Shown here piece after piece: positions 16,669-24,379 of a stretch of DNA of 64,000 bases (the stretch's first letter is position 1; the number at the start of each line of letters is the position of its first letter). A program made the translations under genes and the position numbers. Origin of the DNA: Jiangella ureilytica. GTDB lineage: Bacteria > Actinomycetota > Actinomycetes > Jiangellales > Jiangellaceae. Under the pieces are notes generated by a model, which saw nothing but the letters and a program-made list of their open reading frames with translations, was not told where the DNA came from and searched no databases. Where the stretch lies: the NCBI RefSeq assembly GCF_004348545.1, contig NZ_SMKL01000010.1, positions 49,526-113,525 of the forward strand, given 5' to 3'.

Positions 16669-17409
16669 GTGTCGTCGACTCGCACGAACCGCACGGCCAA
16701 GCGCCGCCGCGCACCTCGCGGCACGCTCAATCCGGAGGTCATCGTGCGTGCGGCCATCGACGTCGTGGCCACCGACGGGCTGGAGGCCATGACGACGCGG
16801 CGGCTCGCCGACGACCTCGGCGTGCGCCCGATGGCGCTGTACACCCACTTCCGCGACAAGGAGGCGATCCTGCACGCGGTGGCCGCGGAGATGTTCGACC
16901 GCTTCGAGCTGCCCCAGCAGACCGGCTCTGACCTGGAGCAGCTGCGCGACATCATGCGCGCCTACTTCCGCCTGTTCGTCGAGCACCCCGCGCTGTTGCA
17001 GCTGGAGAAGGCCGGGTTCGGCGACGACATCAACCCGGCCGAGGCGCGGCTCACCGAGGCGGTCTACGGCTGCATGCGGCGGCTGCGGTTCGACCACCAC
17101 ACCGCGGTCGGGCTGGTGGCCACGTTCATGCGGCTCATCCTCGGCAGCGCCTACGTCTACCCGACCCGGCGCATGTGGGACGAGGAGCCGGACCACTGGG
17201 AGCGGGTCCGGCTGCGCTGGCTCACCCTGCCGGCCGACGCGTATCCGGCCATGCACGAGCTGGCCAGCCACGACTTCCCGGCATTCACGCAGCTTCAGGC
17301 GTTCGAGTTCGGGCTGCACGCGCTCCTGTACACGGTGGCGAGGGCGGCCGGTGTCGAGCCGCTGGCCGATGTACCGCTGAGGCTGGGCAGCGACGACCGA
17401 CAGGTGTAG
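16669..17409 (+). CDS. TetR family transcriptional regulator
   Basis: The 246-residue protein has a TetR helix-turn-helix (TTRRLADDLGVRPMALYTHFRDKEAIL) after a basic N-terminal tail, and a C-terminal ligand-binding domain of the TetR_C type. The GTG at 16669 is preceded by GAGGGA with five bases between; the in-frame ATG at 16639 has no ribosome site and begins ten bases after the operator. It is divergent from the operon at 16568 and probably represses it through the motif at 16613. Its stop codon lies within GntR-type site 3. The same motif near the S9 peptidase suggests a wider regulon. Confidence 0.88.
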   Translation: MSSTRTNRTAKRRRAPRGTLNPEVIVRAAIDVVATDGLEAMTTRRLADDLGVRPMALYTHFRDKEAILHAVAAEMFDRFELPQQTGSDLEQLRDIMRAYFRLFVEHPALLQLEKAGFGDDINPAEARLTEAVYGCMRRLRFDHHTAVGLVATFMRLILGSAYVYPTRRMWDEEPDHWERVRLRWLTLPADAYPAMHELASHDFPAFTQLQAFEFGLHALLYTVARAAGVEPLADVPLRLGSDDRQV

Positions 17410-17423
17410 GGTATTACACCCAA
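17406..17423. promoter_or_regulatory. Putative GntR operator, site 3
   Basis: GTAGGGTATTACACCCAA differs from the reverse complement of site 1 at two positions that are symmetric and keep the palindrome. It overlaps the tetR stop codon and lies about 135 bases upstream of the transporter operon, linking transport to the gntR gene at 5601. Confidence 0.65.
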
Positions 17424-17556
17424 GCGAGACCTTCACAGCTTCATCATTCGGGACGAGAGGGGCAGCCTCGTGTTGTCCGCTGCGATGAACACCACCCGGC
17501 CTGACCCGGGCACCATGACCGAATGATCCGGACCCCAAGAGGGAGGAGCCGCGCCG

Positions 17557-18549
17557 GTGACGACCGCAACTGCCACGCCCGGTGCACTGAGGGGTGTCGT
17601 CGAGAGTCCGTGGGTGGGCTTCGTGCTGCGCCGCCTGCGGCGCCTGCTCATCTCGCTGCTGGTCCTCGTGACGGCAGCGTTCTTCATGATCCATCTGATC
17701 CCCGGCGACCCCGTGCGCGCGTCGTTGGGCGCCACCGCACCGCAGGAGCTGGTCGAGGCACGCCGTGAGGCACTCGGACTGAACGACCCGATCTGGCAGC
17801 AGTACGTCGACTACCTGCGCAACCTCGTCACCGGCGACTGGGGATCGTCGATGACCACCGACGTCGACGTGTCGCAGATCATCGCCGACCGGCTGCCTGC
17901 CACGGTCGAGATCGCCGCCTACGCGTTCGTGCTGATCATGCTGGTGTCGGTGCCGGTGGGCGTGCTCATGGCGGCGCTGACTCGCGGCGGCCGCGGCCGC
18001 CGTACCGAGCTCGCGTTCACCTCGTCCAGCGTGGTGATCGCGGCCATCCCCGACTTCCTGCTGGCCGTCGGCCTCGTCTACGTGTTCGGCGTCAGCCTGG
18101 GCTGGGTGCCGGTGGCCGGGAAGAGCACCGTCGAGTCGTACCTCCTGCCGGTGCTCGCGCTGGCCATCGGGCCGACCGCGGTCCTGTCCCGGCTCGTCCG
18201 GGTCGAGATGCTGACGGTGCTGGACGCCGACTACATCCGCACCGCCCGGGCCAAACGGCTGCCCGCCCGGTGGATCTACCTGCGGCATGCGTTGCCCAAC
18301 GCCGTCACGACGACGCTGACGGTCGGCGGGCTGCTGCTCGGCGGGCTCGTCGCGGGCACCGTGCTGGTCGAGAACGTGCTGGCGTGGCCTGGCCTGGGCA
18401 GCACGATCGTGTCGTCGATCCTGTCCAAGGACTATCCGGTCGTGCAGGGCATCGTCCTCGTGTACGGCGTCGGGGTGCTGGTGATCAACCTCGTGGTGGA
18501 CGTGGCGCTGGCGCTGCTCGATCCGCGGTCGACGATTCGGGAGAGCTGA
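17557..18549 (+). CDS. Dipeptide/oligopeptide ABC transporter permease (DppB type)
   Basis: The 330-residue inner-membrane protein has six predicted hydrophobic helices and the N-terminal FMIHLIPGDPVRASLG block typical of DppB/OppB. The cytoplasmic coupling helix is DYIRTARAKRLPARWIYLRHALPNA, and ENVLAWPGLG follows. It forms half of the channel with the permease part of the next gene. The GTG start follows GGGAGGAG. The gap to the next gene is three bases. Regulation by the GntR-type palindrome upstream is likely. Confidence 0.92.
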   Translation: MTTATATPGALRGVVESPWVGFVLRRLRRLLISLLVLVTAAFFMIHLIPGDPVRASLGATAPQELVEARREALGLNDPIWQQYVDYLRNLVTGDWGSSMTTDVDVSQIIADRLPATVEIAAYAFVLIMLVSVPVGVLMAALTRGGRGRRTELAFTSSSVVIAAIPDFLLAVGLVYVFGVSLGWVPVAGKSTVESYLLPVLALAIGPTAVLSRLVRVEMLTVLDADYIRTARAKRLPARWIYLRHALPNAVTTTLTVGGLLLGGLVAGTVLVENVLAWPGLGSTIVSSILSKDYPVVQGIVLVYGVGVLVINLVVDVALALLDPRSTIRES

Positions 18550-18552
18550 GCG

Positions 18553-20556
18553 ATGCAGGTGTTCACGGGTGTGGAACGGCCGGAGGGTCTGTCGCGCTGG
18601 CGGGCCGGCGGGGGCCGCAAGTGGGCCGCGGGCCTGGGCCGGTGGGGACAGGCGCTGAGGTCGCCGCTGGGTGCCACCGCGGCCACGCTGCTCGGCCTGG
18701 TGCTGCTGCTGGCGATCCTGGGCCCGATCCTGTGGGGCGATCGCGCCGATGCCATCGACACCAGCTCGCTGTCGCAGGGGTCGTCCTCAGCGCACTGGCT
18801 GGGGACCGACAGCTTGGGCCGCGACATCTTCTACCGGGTGCTGGTGGCGACCCGGCTGTCGGTGGCGCTGGCGCTCCTCGCGACGGCGATCGGCGTGGCG
18901 ACCGGAGTGCTGCTGGGCGCGGCGCCGTGGCTGCTCGGCCGCCGCGTCGGCCGGTTCGCCGTCGCGACCATCAACGTCGCGGTGGCGTTCCCCGCGCTGC
19001 TGCTGGTGCTGTTCTTCGCGGTGATCTTCGGCGTCGGTATCCGCGGCGCCGTCCTCGCCGTCGGGCTCGGCATGGCGCCGTACTACGCCCGGGTGACGTC
19101 GACGCTGGTGGCCGGCGTGTCCGGACGCGACTACATCGCGGCCGCGCGCATCGCCGGCCTGGGCCGCATGCGGATCCTGCTGCGGCACATCCTGCCGAAC
19201 ATCGGCGAGCCGCTGATCGTCAACGCCACCCTGGGCGCCGGTGGCGCGCTGCTGGCGTTCGCCGGGCTGTCGTTCCTCGGTCTGGGCGTGCAGGCGCCGT
19301 CATACGACTGGGGCCTGCTGCTCAACGAGGGGCTGAACGGCATCTATGTGAGCCCGGCGGGCGCGCTGGCGCCCGGTGTGACGATCGTGCTGGCCGGGCT
19401 GGCGTTCAACCTGGCCGGTGAGGTCGTCGCGAAGAAGGTCGGGCTGCGGACGGCGAACGTGCGGACGGCGTCGGCGTACGGCCCCGTGCCGGCCGCGGCC
19501 GTCGACGAGGCGCGGCCCGCGTCCGATAAGGACACGGCGCCTGTGCTCGCGGTCGAGGACCTGCACGTCACCGTCACCGGGCCGGCCGGGCCGGTGACCC
19601 CGGTCCGCGGCGTCTCGTTCACGATCGGCCGCGGCGAGGCCGTCGGCCTGGTGGGGGAGTCCGGGTCGGGGAAGAGCCTGACGGCGCTCGCGGTGGCACA
19701 GCTGATCGAGGCGCCCGGCCGCGTCGACGCCCGCCGGCTGGAGTTCCAGGGCACCGACCTGCTGCACACGCGGGGTCGCGCCAAGGGCATCGGCCGGCTG
19801 CTCGGCACGTCGCTGGGCGTGGTGTTCCAGGACCCGACGACCTCGCTGAACCCGACCATGCGGATCGGCCGGCAGCTCGGTGAGGTCGTCCGCCGGCACC
19901 TCGGCAAGAGCCGCGGCGAGGCCCGCGCCCGCGCCGTCGACCGGCTGCGAGCCGCCCGGGTGCCGGCGCCGGAGCGGCGGGCGCACCAGTACCCGCACGA
20001 GTTCTCCGGCGGCATGCGGCAGCGCGCCATGATCGCGATGGCGATGATGGGCGACCCGGCCCTGATCGTCGCCGACGAGCCGACAACCGCGCTCGACGTC
20101 ACCGTCCAGCGGCAGGTGCTCCGGCTGCTCGAGGAGATCCGGGCACAGAAGCAGGTGGCCGTGCTGCTGATCAGCCACGACATCACCGTCGTCGGGCAGG
20201 TGTGCGACCGCGTCATGGTCATGTACGCCGGCCGGGTGGTCGAGGACCTGCCCAGCAGCGAGCTGCGCACCGAGGCACGGCATCCGTACACGCGGGCGCT
20301 TCTGGCGGCGGTGCCGGGCATGGCCGCCGACCGCGACCGGCCGCTGACCATCATCCCGGGCCGGCCGGTCGACCCGGCGCACTTCCCGCCCGGCTGTGCG
20401 TTCGCCGACCGGTGCCCGCTCGCCGACGACCACTGCCGCGCCGCCCACCCACCGCTGGCTACTGACGGTGCGGGGCGGCGGGTGGCCTGCTGGCACGCCG
20501 GCGAGCCGCTGCCCGTCGTGACCGAGGACAACGTGGGAGTGGGGGAGGCATCGTGA
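18553..20556 (+). CDS. Fused DppC-type permease and DppD-type ATPase
   Basis: One 667-residue chain joins two usually separate subunits. Residues 1-295 form a DppC/OppC permease with helices, the LGTDSLGRDIFYRVLVATR block and the coupling helix RDYIAAARIAGLGRMRILLRHILPN. A linker near 296-335 leads into an ABC ATPase with Walker A GESGSGKS (about 374-381), a Q-loop at FQDPTTSLNP, signature FSGGMRQR, Walker B LIVADEPTTALD and the oligopeptide-type C-terminal cysteine motif (CAFADRCPLADDHCRAAHP), which can bind an iron-sulfur cluster. Such fusions are known in actinobacteria. There is no internal stop and no frame change, so the fusion is real in this sequence. Confidence 0.92.
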   Translation: MQVFTGVERPEGLSRWRAGGGRKWAAGLGRWGQALRSPLGATAATLLGLVLLLAILGPILWGDRADAIDTSSLSQGSSSAHWLGTDSLGRDIFYRVLVATRLSVALALLATAIGVATGVLLGAAPWLLGRRVGRFAVATINVAVAFPALLLVLFFAVIFGVGIRGAVLAVGLGMAPYYARVTSTLVAGVSGRDYIAAARIAGLGRMRILLRHILPNIGEPLIVNATLGAGGALLAFAGLSFLGLGVQAPSYDWGLLLNEGLNGIYVSPAGALAPGVTIVLAGLAFNLAGEVVAKKVGLRTANVRTASAYGPVPAAAVDEARPASDKDTAPVLAVEDLHVTVTGPAGPVTPVRGVSFTIGRGEAVGLVGESGSGKSLTALAVAQLIEAPGRVDARRLEFQGTDLLHTRGRAKGIGRLLGTSLGVVFQDPTTSLNPTMRIGRQLGEVVRRHLGKSRGEARARAVDRLRAARVPAPERRAHQYPHEFSGGMRQRAMIAMAMMGDPALIVADEPTTALDVTVQRQVLRLLEEIRAQKQVAVLLISHDITVVGQVCDRVMVMYAGRVVEDLPSSELRTEARHPYTRALLAAVPGMAADRDRPLTIIPGRPVDPAHFPPGCAFADRCPLADDHCRAAHPPLATDGAGRRVACWHAGEPLPVVTEDNVGVGEAS

Positions 20557-21554
20557 GCGAGCTGCGGTTCGACGGTGTGCGGGTGCGGTTCGGGACCGGG
20601 CGCAGCGGCATGGTCGCCGTCGACGGCGTCGACCTCGTGGTCCCGTCCGGCCAGGTCGTCGGTCTCGTCGGGGAGTCCGGGTCCGGGAAGTCGACGCTGG
20701 CCCGGGCCGCCGTCGGGCTGGCTCCCGTCAGCGACGGGCGGATCACCCTCGACGGCGTCGCGCTGAGCCACGGCGGGCGCGGCCGGTCCGAACGTCCCGT
20801 GCAGATGGTCTTCCAAGACCCATACTCGTCGCTGGACCCGCGTATGACCATCGGCGACTCGGTGGCCGAGGCCATCCCGCGCCGGGCGTTGCGCGGGTCC
20901 GCTGCCCGGCGGGCCGAGGTGGTCCGGCTGCTCGACCTCGTCGGCCTCGAAGCCGGCCGGGCCGACGCATACCCGGGCCAGCTGTCCGGCGGGCAACGGC
21001 AGCGGGTCGCGCTTGCCCGCGCCCTCGCGGGCCGGCCGGAGGTGATCATCGCCGACGAGATCACCTCCGCGCTGGACGTGTCGATCCAGGGGACCGTGCT
21101 CAACCTGGTGCGCGACCTGCAGCGGCAGCTGAACCTGTCGATGCTGTTCATCTCGCACAACCTGGCCGTCGTGCGCTACGTGAGCGACGTCATCGCCGTC
21201 ATGTACCTCGGCCGCATCGTCGAGCACGGCCCGGCCGAGGACGTCCTGGGCTCGCCGCGCCACCCGTACACCCGCGACCTGCTCGCGGCGGCGCCGGACG
21301 CGGACGTCGACAACCTGACCCGCATCGAGAGCGACCCGGTCCTGCGCGCCATCGCCGACGCCGAGCCGGCCGACCCGCACCACCCGCCAGCCGGCTGCCG
21401 GTACCATCCGCGCTGCCCCGTCGGCCCCCTGGTCCTGCCCGAGCGGTCGGACTGCCTCACCGTCGAGCCCGGCATGGACCACCCCAACCACGCCGCCTGC
21501 CACTACGCGACCGAGATGCTCACCGCCCGCGGGCTGGGTGATCCCCGACTCTGA
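20553..21554 (+). CDS. Oligopeptide/dipeptide ABC transporter ATPase (DppF type)
   Basis: The 333-residue ATPase has Walker A GESGSGKST, Q-loop FQDPYSSLDPR, signature LSGGQRQR, Walker B VIIADEITSALD and the C-terminal oligopeptide-type cysteine block (CRYHPRCPVG...C). The usual DEPTSALD of the family is DEITSALD here, a conservative change after the catalytic Glu. The GTG start overlaps the TGA of the fused permease-ATPase gene (GTGA). It completes the transporter that probably serves the three family 5 binding proteins encoded to the left. Confidence 0.92.
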   Translation: MSELRFDGVRVRFGTGRSGMVAVDGVDLVVPSGQVVGLVGESGSGKSTLARAAVGLAPVSDGRITLDGVALSHGGRGRSERPVQMVFQDPYSSLDPRMTIGDSVAEAIPRRALRGSAARRAEVVRLLDLVGLEAGRADAYPGQLSGGQRQRVALARALAGRPEVIIADEITSALDVSIQGTVLNLVRDLQRQLNLSMLFISHNLAVVRYVSDVIAVMYLGRIVEHGPAEDVLGSPRHPYTRDLLAAAPDADVDNLTRIESDPVLRAIADAEPADPHHPPAGCRYHPRCPVGPLVLPERSDCLTVEPGMDHPNHAACHYATEMLTARGLGDPRL

Positions 21555-21663
21555 TGGCTGCGGCGCGGCTGCTTGGTCACGACGTGGACGGGGGCATCCG
21601 CGGGTGAAGGGGAGAACGCCTGGTGTCGTGCCGGATCGTTGATGATCATGACTGTCCGCAGGC

Positions 21664-21719
21664 GGTCACGGCACACCGTGACGACGCGTACGGTCACGGC
21701 ACACCGTGACGACGCGTAC
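21664..21719 (+). repeat. Two tandem 28-bp repeats, each a perfect hairpin
   Basis: The unit at 21664-21691 is repeated exactly at 21692-21719. Each unit contains GTCACGG-CACA-CCGTGAC, a perfect 7-bp stem with a 4-base loop. The repeats lie in the 270-base gap between the convergent dppF-type and S9 peptidase genes, which otherwise shows no gene. Bidirectional termination or a protein-binding site are both possible. Confidence 0.8.
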
Positions 21720-21824
21720 CGCCAGGAGAGGCTGACGTGCCCACATGCGCCCCGTCCCCTGATGGCTGCCCGTTCTTCGGCCGCGGAGCGTGGGCGCCCG
21801 CTACGGCCGCGCGGGTGTGCAGAC

Positions 21825-24110
21825 CTAGCTCAGGTAGAACTCCATCACGTCGGGGTCGACCGGCACCGGCGCCAGGCGGTACTCCGGCGGCTCGACGCCC
21901 AGCAGGTGGCGGACGAGGTAGTCCCAGCGTTTGCGGGCGACGTAGTGCTGGTACCCGGCGAAGGAGTGCTCGGCGTTGGGGACGATGAGCAGGTCGAAGT
22001 CCTTGTTCGCTGCGATGAGCCGGTCGACCAGGCGCATGGTGAGATGTGGCGTGACGTTGTCGTCCATCTCCCCGTGGATGAGCAGCAGCTTGCCGACGAG
22101 GTTCTCGGCCAGCGCGGTGTTCGACAGCAGCTGGCCGGCGTCGGGGTCGTAGGGGCCGTGATAGGTCTCCGCCCACATGGCGTGGTACGCGCGGTTGTCG
22201 TGATTGCCGGCCTCGGCGACGCCGACCTTGTACAGGTCCGGGAAGGCCAGCAGAGCGCGCCCGGTGGCGAACCCGCCGCCGGACAGGCCGAAGATGCCGA
22301 CGCGGTCCAGGTCGAGCCAGGGCCGGGTCTCGGCGAGCTGGTGCAAGGCGGCGACGTGGTCCTCCAGCGACCCTGCGGCGCCCATGTTCCCCCAGGTGTG
22401 GTCGTGGAAGGCCTTGTCCCGCCCCGGGGTTCCGCGCCCGTCGACGGCCAGCACGGCGAGGCCCAGGGCCGCGACGGCCTCGGCGTCGTGCCCGTAGCGG
22501 CCGCAGTCGAAGGCGGCTTCCACCCGTTTGATCTGCGGCCCGGGGTAGGGGTGGTCGACGACGGGGTACTTCTGCGTGGGGTCGAAGCCGTACGGCTTGT
22601 AGAGCACGCCGTAGATGGGGGTGACACCGTCGGCGGCGAGGGTGCGGACGCGTTCCGGCGGAGTCCAGCCGGCGGCGAGCAGGCGGGTGATGTCGGCGCG
22701 TTCCAGTTCCAGCACGACGGCGCCGGTGTGGTCGCGCAGCGTGGTCACCGGCGGGGTGTCGACGGTGGAGGCGGAGTCGACGTACCAGCGCCCGTCTGGC
22801 GAGGCGGTGACGACGTGGTCGAGGTCGTCGTCGGTGAGGCGGGTGAGGTTCCCGCCGTCGAGTCCGACGCTGACCAGGCTGCGCCGGTACGGGTCGTCGG
22901 TGACCAGCCCGCTGACGCTGAGGTGGGCGGTGCGGGTGGTCTCGTCGACGTGCAGGATCTCCTGCACGGCGTACTCACCCTTGGTGACCTGGGCGACCGG
23001 TTGCCCGGTGGTGAGGTCGTACAGGTAGAGGTGACCCCAGCCGTCACGCTGGGAGTACCACAACGCCTCCCGGCCGCCCGCGAGGACGTGCACCATGGGC
23101 TTCTGCACCAGCGACTGCGCGGCCTCCACCCGGGTCTGGCCCGTCTCCTCGACCAGCGTGCGCACCTCACCGGTGGCCGCGTCGATCGACTTCAGGCGGA
23201 GCGTCTTCAGGTCGCGCGGCTGCTCGAGGTAGTACGCCGTGGAGCCGTCGGCGGACCACCATGCGTTGCCGAACCGCAAGGGCGACACGTAGCCGAGCGG
23301 GAACGGGTCGGTGGCGGCCGGCACCACCGTCCGCGTCGCGACGTCGAAGACCACCCACTCGCCACGCGGCAGCGTCTCACCGGGGATGGCGTACCGGTAC
23401 GTGTGCAAGAGCGGCCGTCCGCCATCCGCCGGTGCGGCCTCGACCAGCGGCATGGTCGCTACCCCGCGGTGGTCGGTGCGGTGGGTCAGGATCCGCCGCG
23501 AGTCCGGTGACCATGCCAGGACCGGCACCGGCTCGAAGACGCCGAGGCGGCGCAGGAACCACCGGCTGCTGCCGACGTCGGGGTTCGTCGCATAACTGCG
23601 CTCGGCGGTGCCGTCGGTGGTGAGCGGGAGCTCCTCACCGGTGGCCACCGACCGCACCCACAGGTCGTGACCCCGGCGGAACGCCACCCACCGCCGGTCC
23701 GGCGACACCCGGGCCAGCGGGGTCCGCCGCGGCCGGCTGTCGTCCTGGACGCAGATGTAGTCGTCGAGCCGGCAGCTCCACCGGGCCTCGAACGCCTCGA
23801 ACTCCACGGCGTCGCCCGACAGCTCGATGGCGTCGAACGGCAACGCGTACGGCTGCACCGTCTCACCGCCGGCCGACGCCAGGGCCGTGGCCAGCCGCTC
23901 GTGGTCGAACGCGGCCACCCGCGTTCCCGCGGCCGGGTCGACCTGCACGAACTCGGTGCCGCGCTCGGTGTCGACCCGGTACCAGAACCGCCCGCCGTCG
24001 CCGGTCCAGCGCGGCCGCACCGAGGCTCGCAACGCCAGGCGGGACCGGTGATGCCCCATCATCCGCTCCGCACGTTCGTACGCCGACCTGGGCAACCGGT
24101 CGCTGGTCAT
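21825..24110 (-). CDS. S9 family peptidase (dipeptidyl peptidase IV-like)
   Basis: The 761-residue protein matches S9B prolyl oligopeptidases: an N-terminal WD/beta-propeller region (residues to about 480) and a C-terminal alpha/beta-hydrolase domain. Visible catalytic blocks are the nucleophile GLSGGGFATGRALL, the Asp region LLIHGEMDDNVTP and the His region NAEHSFAGYQHY. DPP-IV-like enzymes release dipeptides from peptide N-termini, matching the dipeptidases and transporter nearby. The ATG follows GGAGG by six bases. The repeated motif copies at 24155 and 24280 lie upstream. No signal peptide is visible, so intracellular action is inferred. Confidence 0.9.
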   Translation of the reverse strand: MTSDRLPRSAYERAERMMGHHRSRLALRASVRPRWTGDGGRFWYRVDTERGTEFVQVDPAAGTRVAAFDHERLATALASAGGETVQPYALPFDAIELSGDAVEFEAFEARWSCRLDDYICVQDDSRPRRTPLARVSPDRRWVAFRRGHDLWVRSVATGEELPLTTDGTAERSYATNPDVGSSRWFLRRLGVFEPVPVLAWSPDSRRILTHRTDHRGVATMPLVEAAPADGGRPLLHTYRYAIPGETLPRGEWVVFDVATRTVVPAATDPFPLGYVSPLRFGNAWWSADGSTAYYLEQPRDLKTLRLKSIDAATGEVRTLVEETGQTRVEAAQSLVQKPMVHVLAGGREALWYSQRDGWGHLYLYDLTTGQPVAQVTKGEYAVQEILHVDETTRTAHLSVSGLVTDDPYRRSLVSVGLDGGNLTRLTDDDLDHVVTASPDGRWYVDSASTVDTPPVTTLRDHTGAVVLELERADITRLLAAGWTPPERVRTLAADGVTPIYGVLYKPYGFDPTQKYPVVDHPYPGPQIKRVEAAFDCGRYGHDAEAVAALGLAVLAVDGRGTPGRDKAFHDHTWGNMGAAGSLEDHVAALHQLAETRPWLDLDRVGIFGLSGGGFATGRALLAFPDLYKVGVAEAGNHDNRAYHAMWAETYHGPYDPDAGQLLSNTALAENLVGKLLLIHGEMDDNVTPHLTMRLVDRLIAANKDFDLLIVPNAEHSFAGYQHYVARKRWDYLVRHLLGVEPPEYRLAPVPVDPDVMEFYLS

Positions 24111-24154
24111 GGGTGGCCTCCTTCGAGGGAACGACGGTGGGGTCCGGCCCTACT

Positions 24155-24171
24155 GTACGGCGTAAGTTACG
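24155..24171. promoter_or_regulatory. Putative TetR-type operator, copy B
   Basis: GTACGGCGTAAGTTACG matches copy A at 13 of 17 positions, including CGTAAGTTA without a gap. It lies 45 bases upstream of the S9 peptidase start, the same distance that copy A lies from its operon. Confidence 0.55.
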
Positions 24172-24279
24172 GCCCCGGTTCGTGCGATCCGACGAATCGG
24201 CGGCCGGTCGTTGCAGCATCGGCAGCATGTCGGCGAGCCCGTTCCGGGACACCATGGAGTCGTTGGAGTAGGCAATAAA

Positions 24280-24296
24280 GTACAACGTACGTTATG
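24280..24296. promoter_or_regulatory. Putative TetR-type operator, copy C
   Basis: GTACAACGTACGTTATG contains the perfect palindrome AACGTACGTT and matches copy A at 13 of 17 positions. The similarity to copy A extends another 15 bases to the left (TGGAGTAGG...ATA.A in both), which may be a shared leftward promoter. Confidence 0.55.
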
Positions 24297-24379
24297 GTCC
24301 TTGTCGTTCGATCGAACCACGCGAGCGGGCCCGTACCCCGGCTCGCACAGGTCCCTCGGTGGTGGGGTGGTGTCGCCGC

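Noticed and set aside
17485..17526. A 13-codon open frame (MNTTRPDPGTMTE) before the DppB-type gene as a leader peptide
   Set aside because: There is no ribosome site, no repeated amino acid and no alternative hairpins to support attenuation.
21664..21719. CRISPR array
   Set aside because: The two 28-bp units are directly adjacent without spacers, so this is a tandem duplication and not an array.
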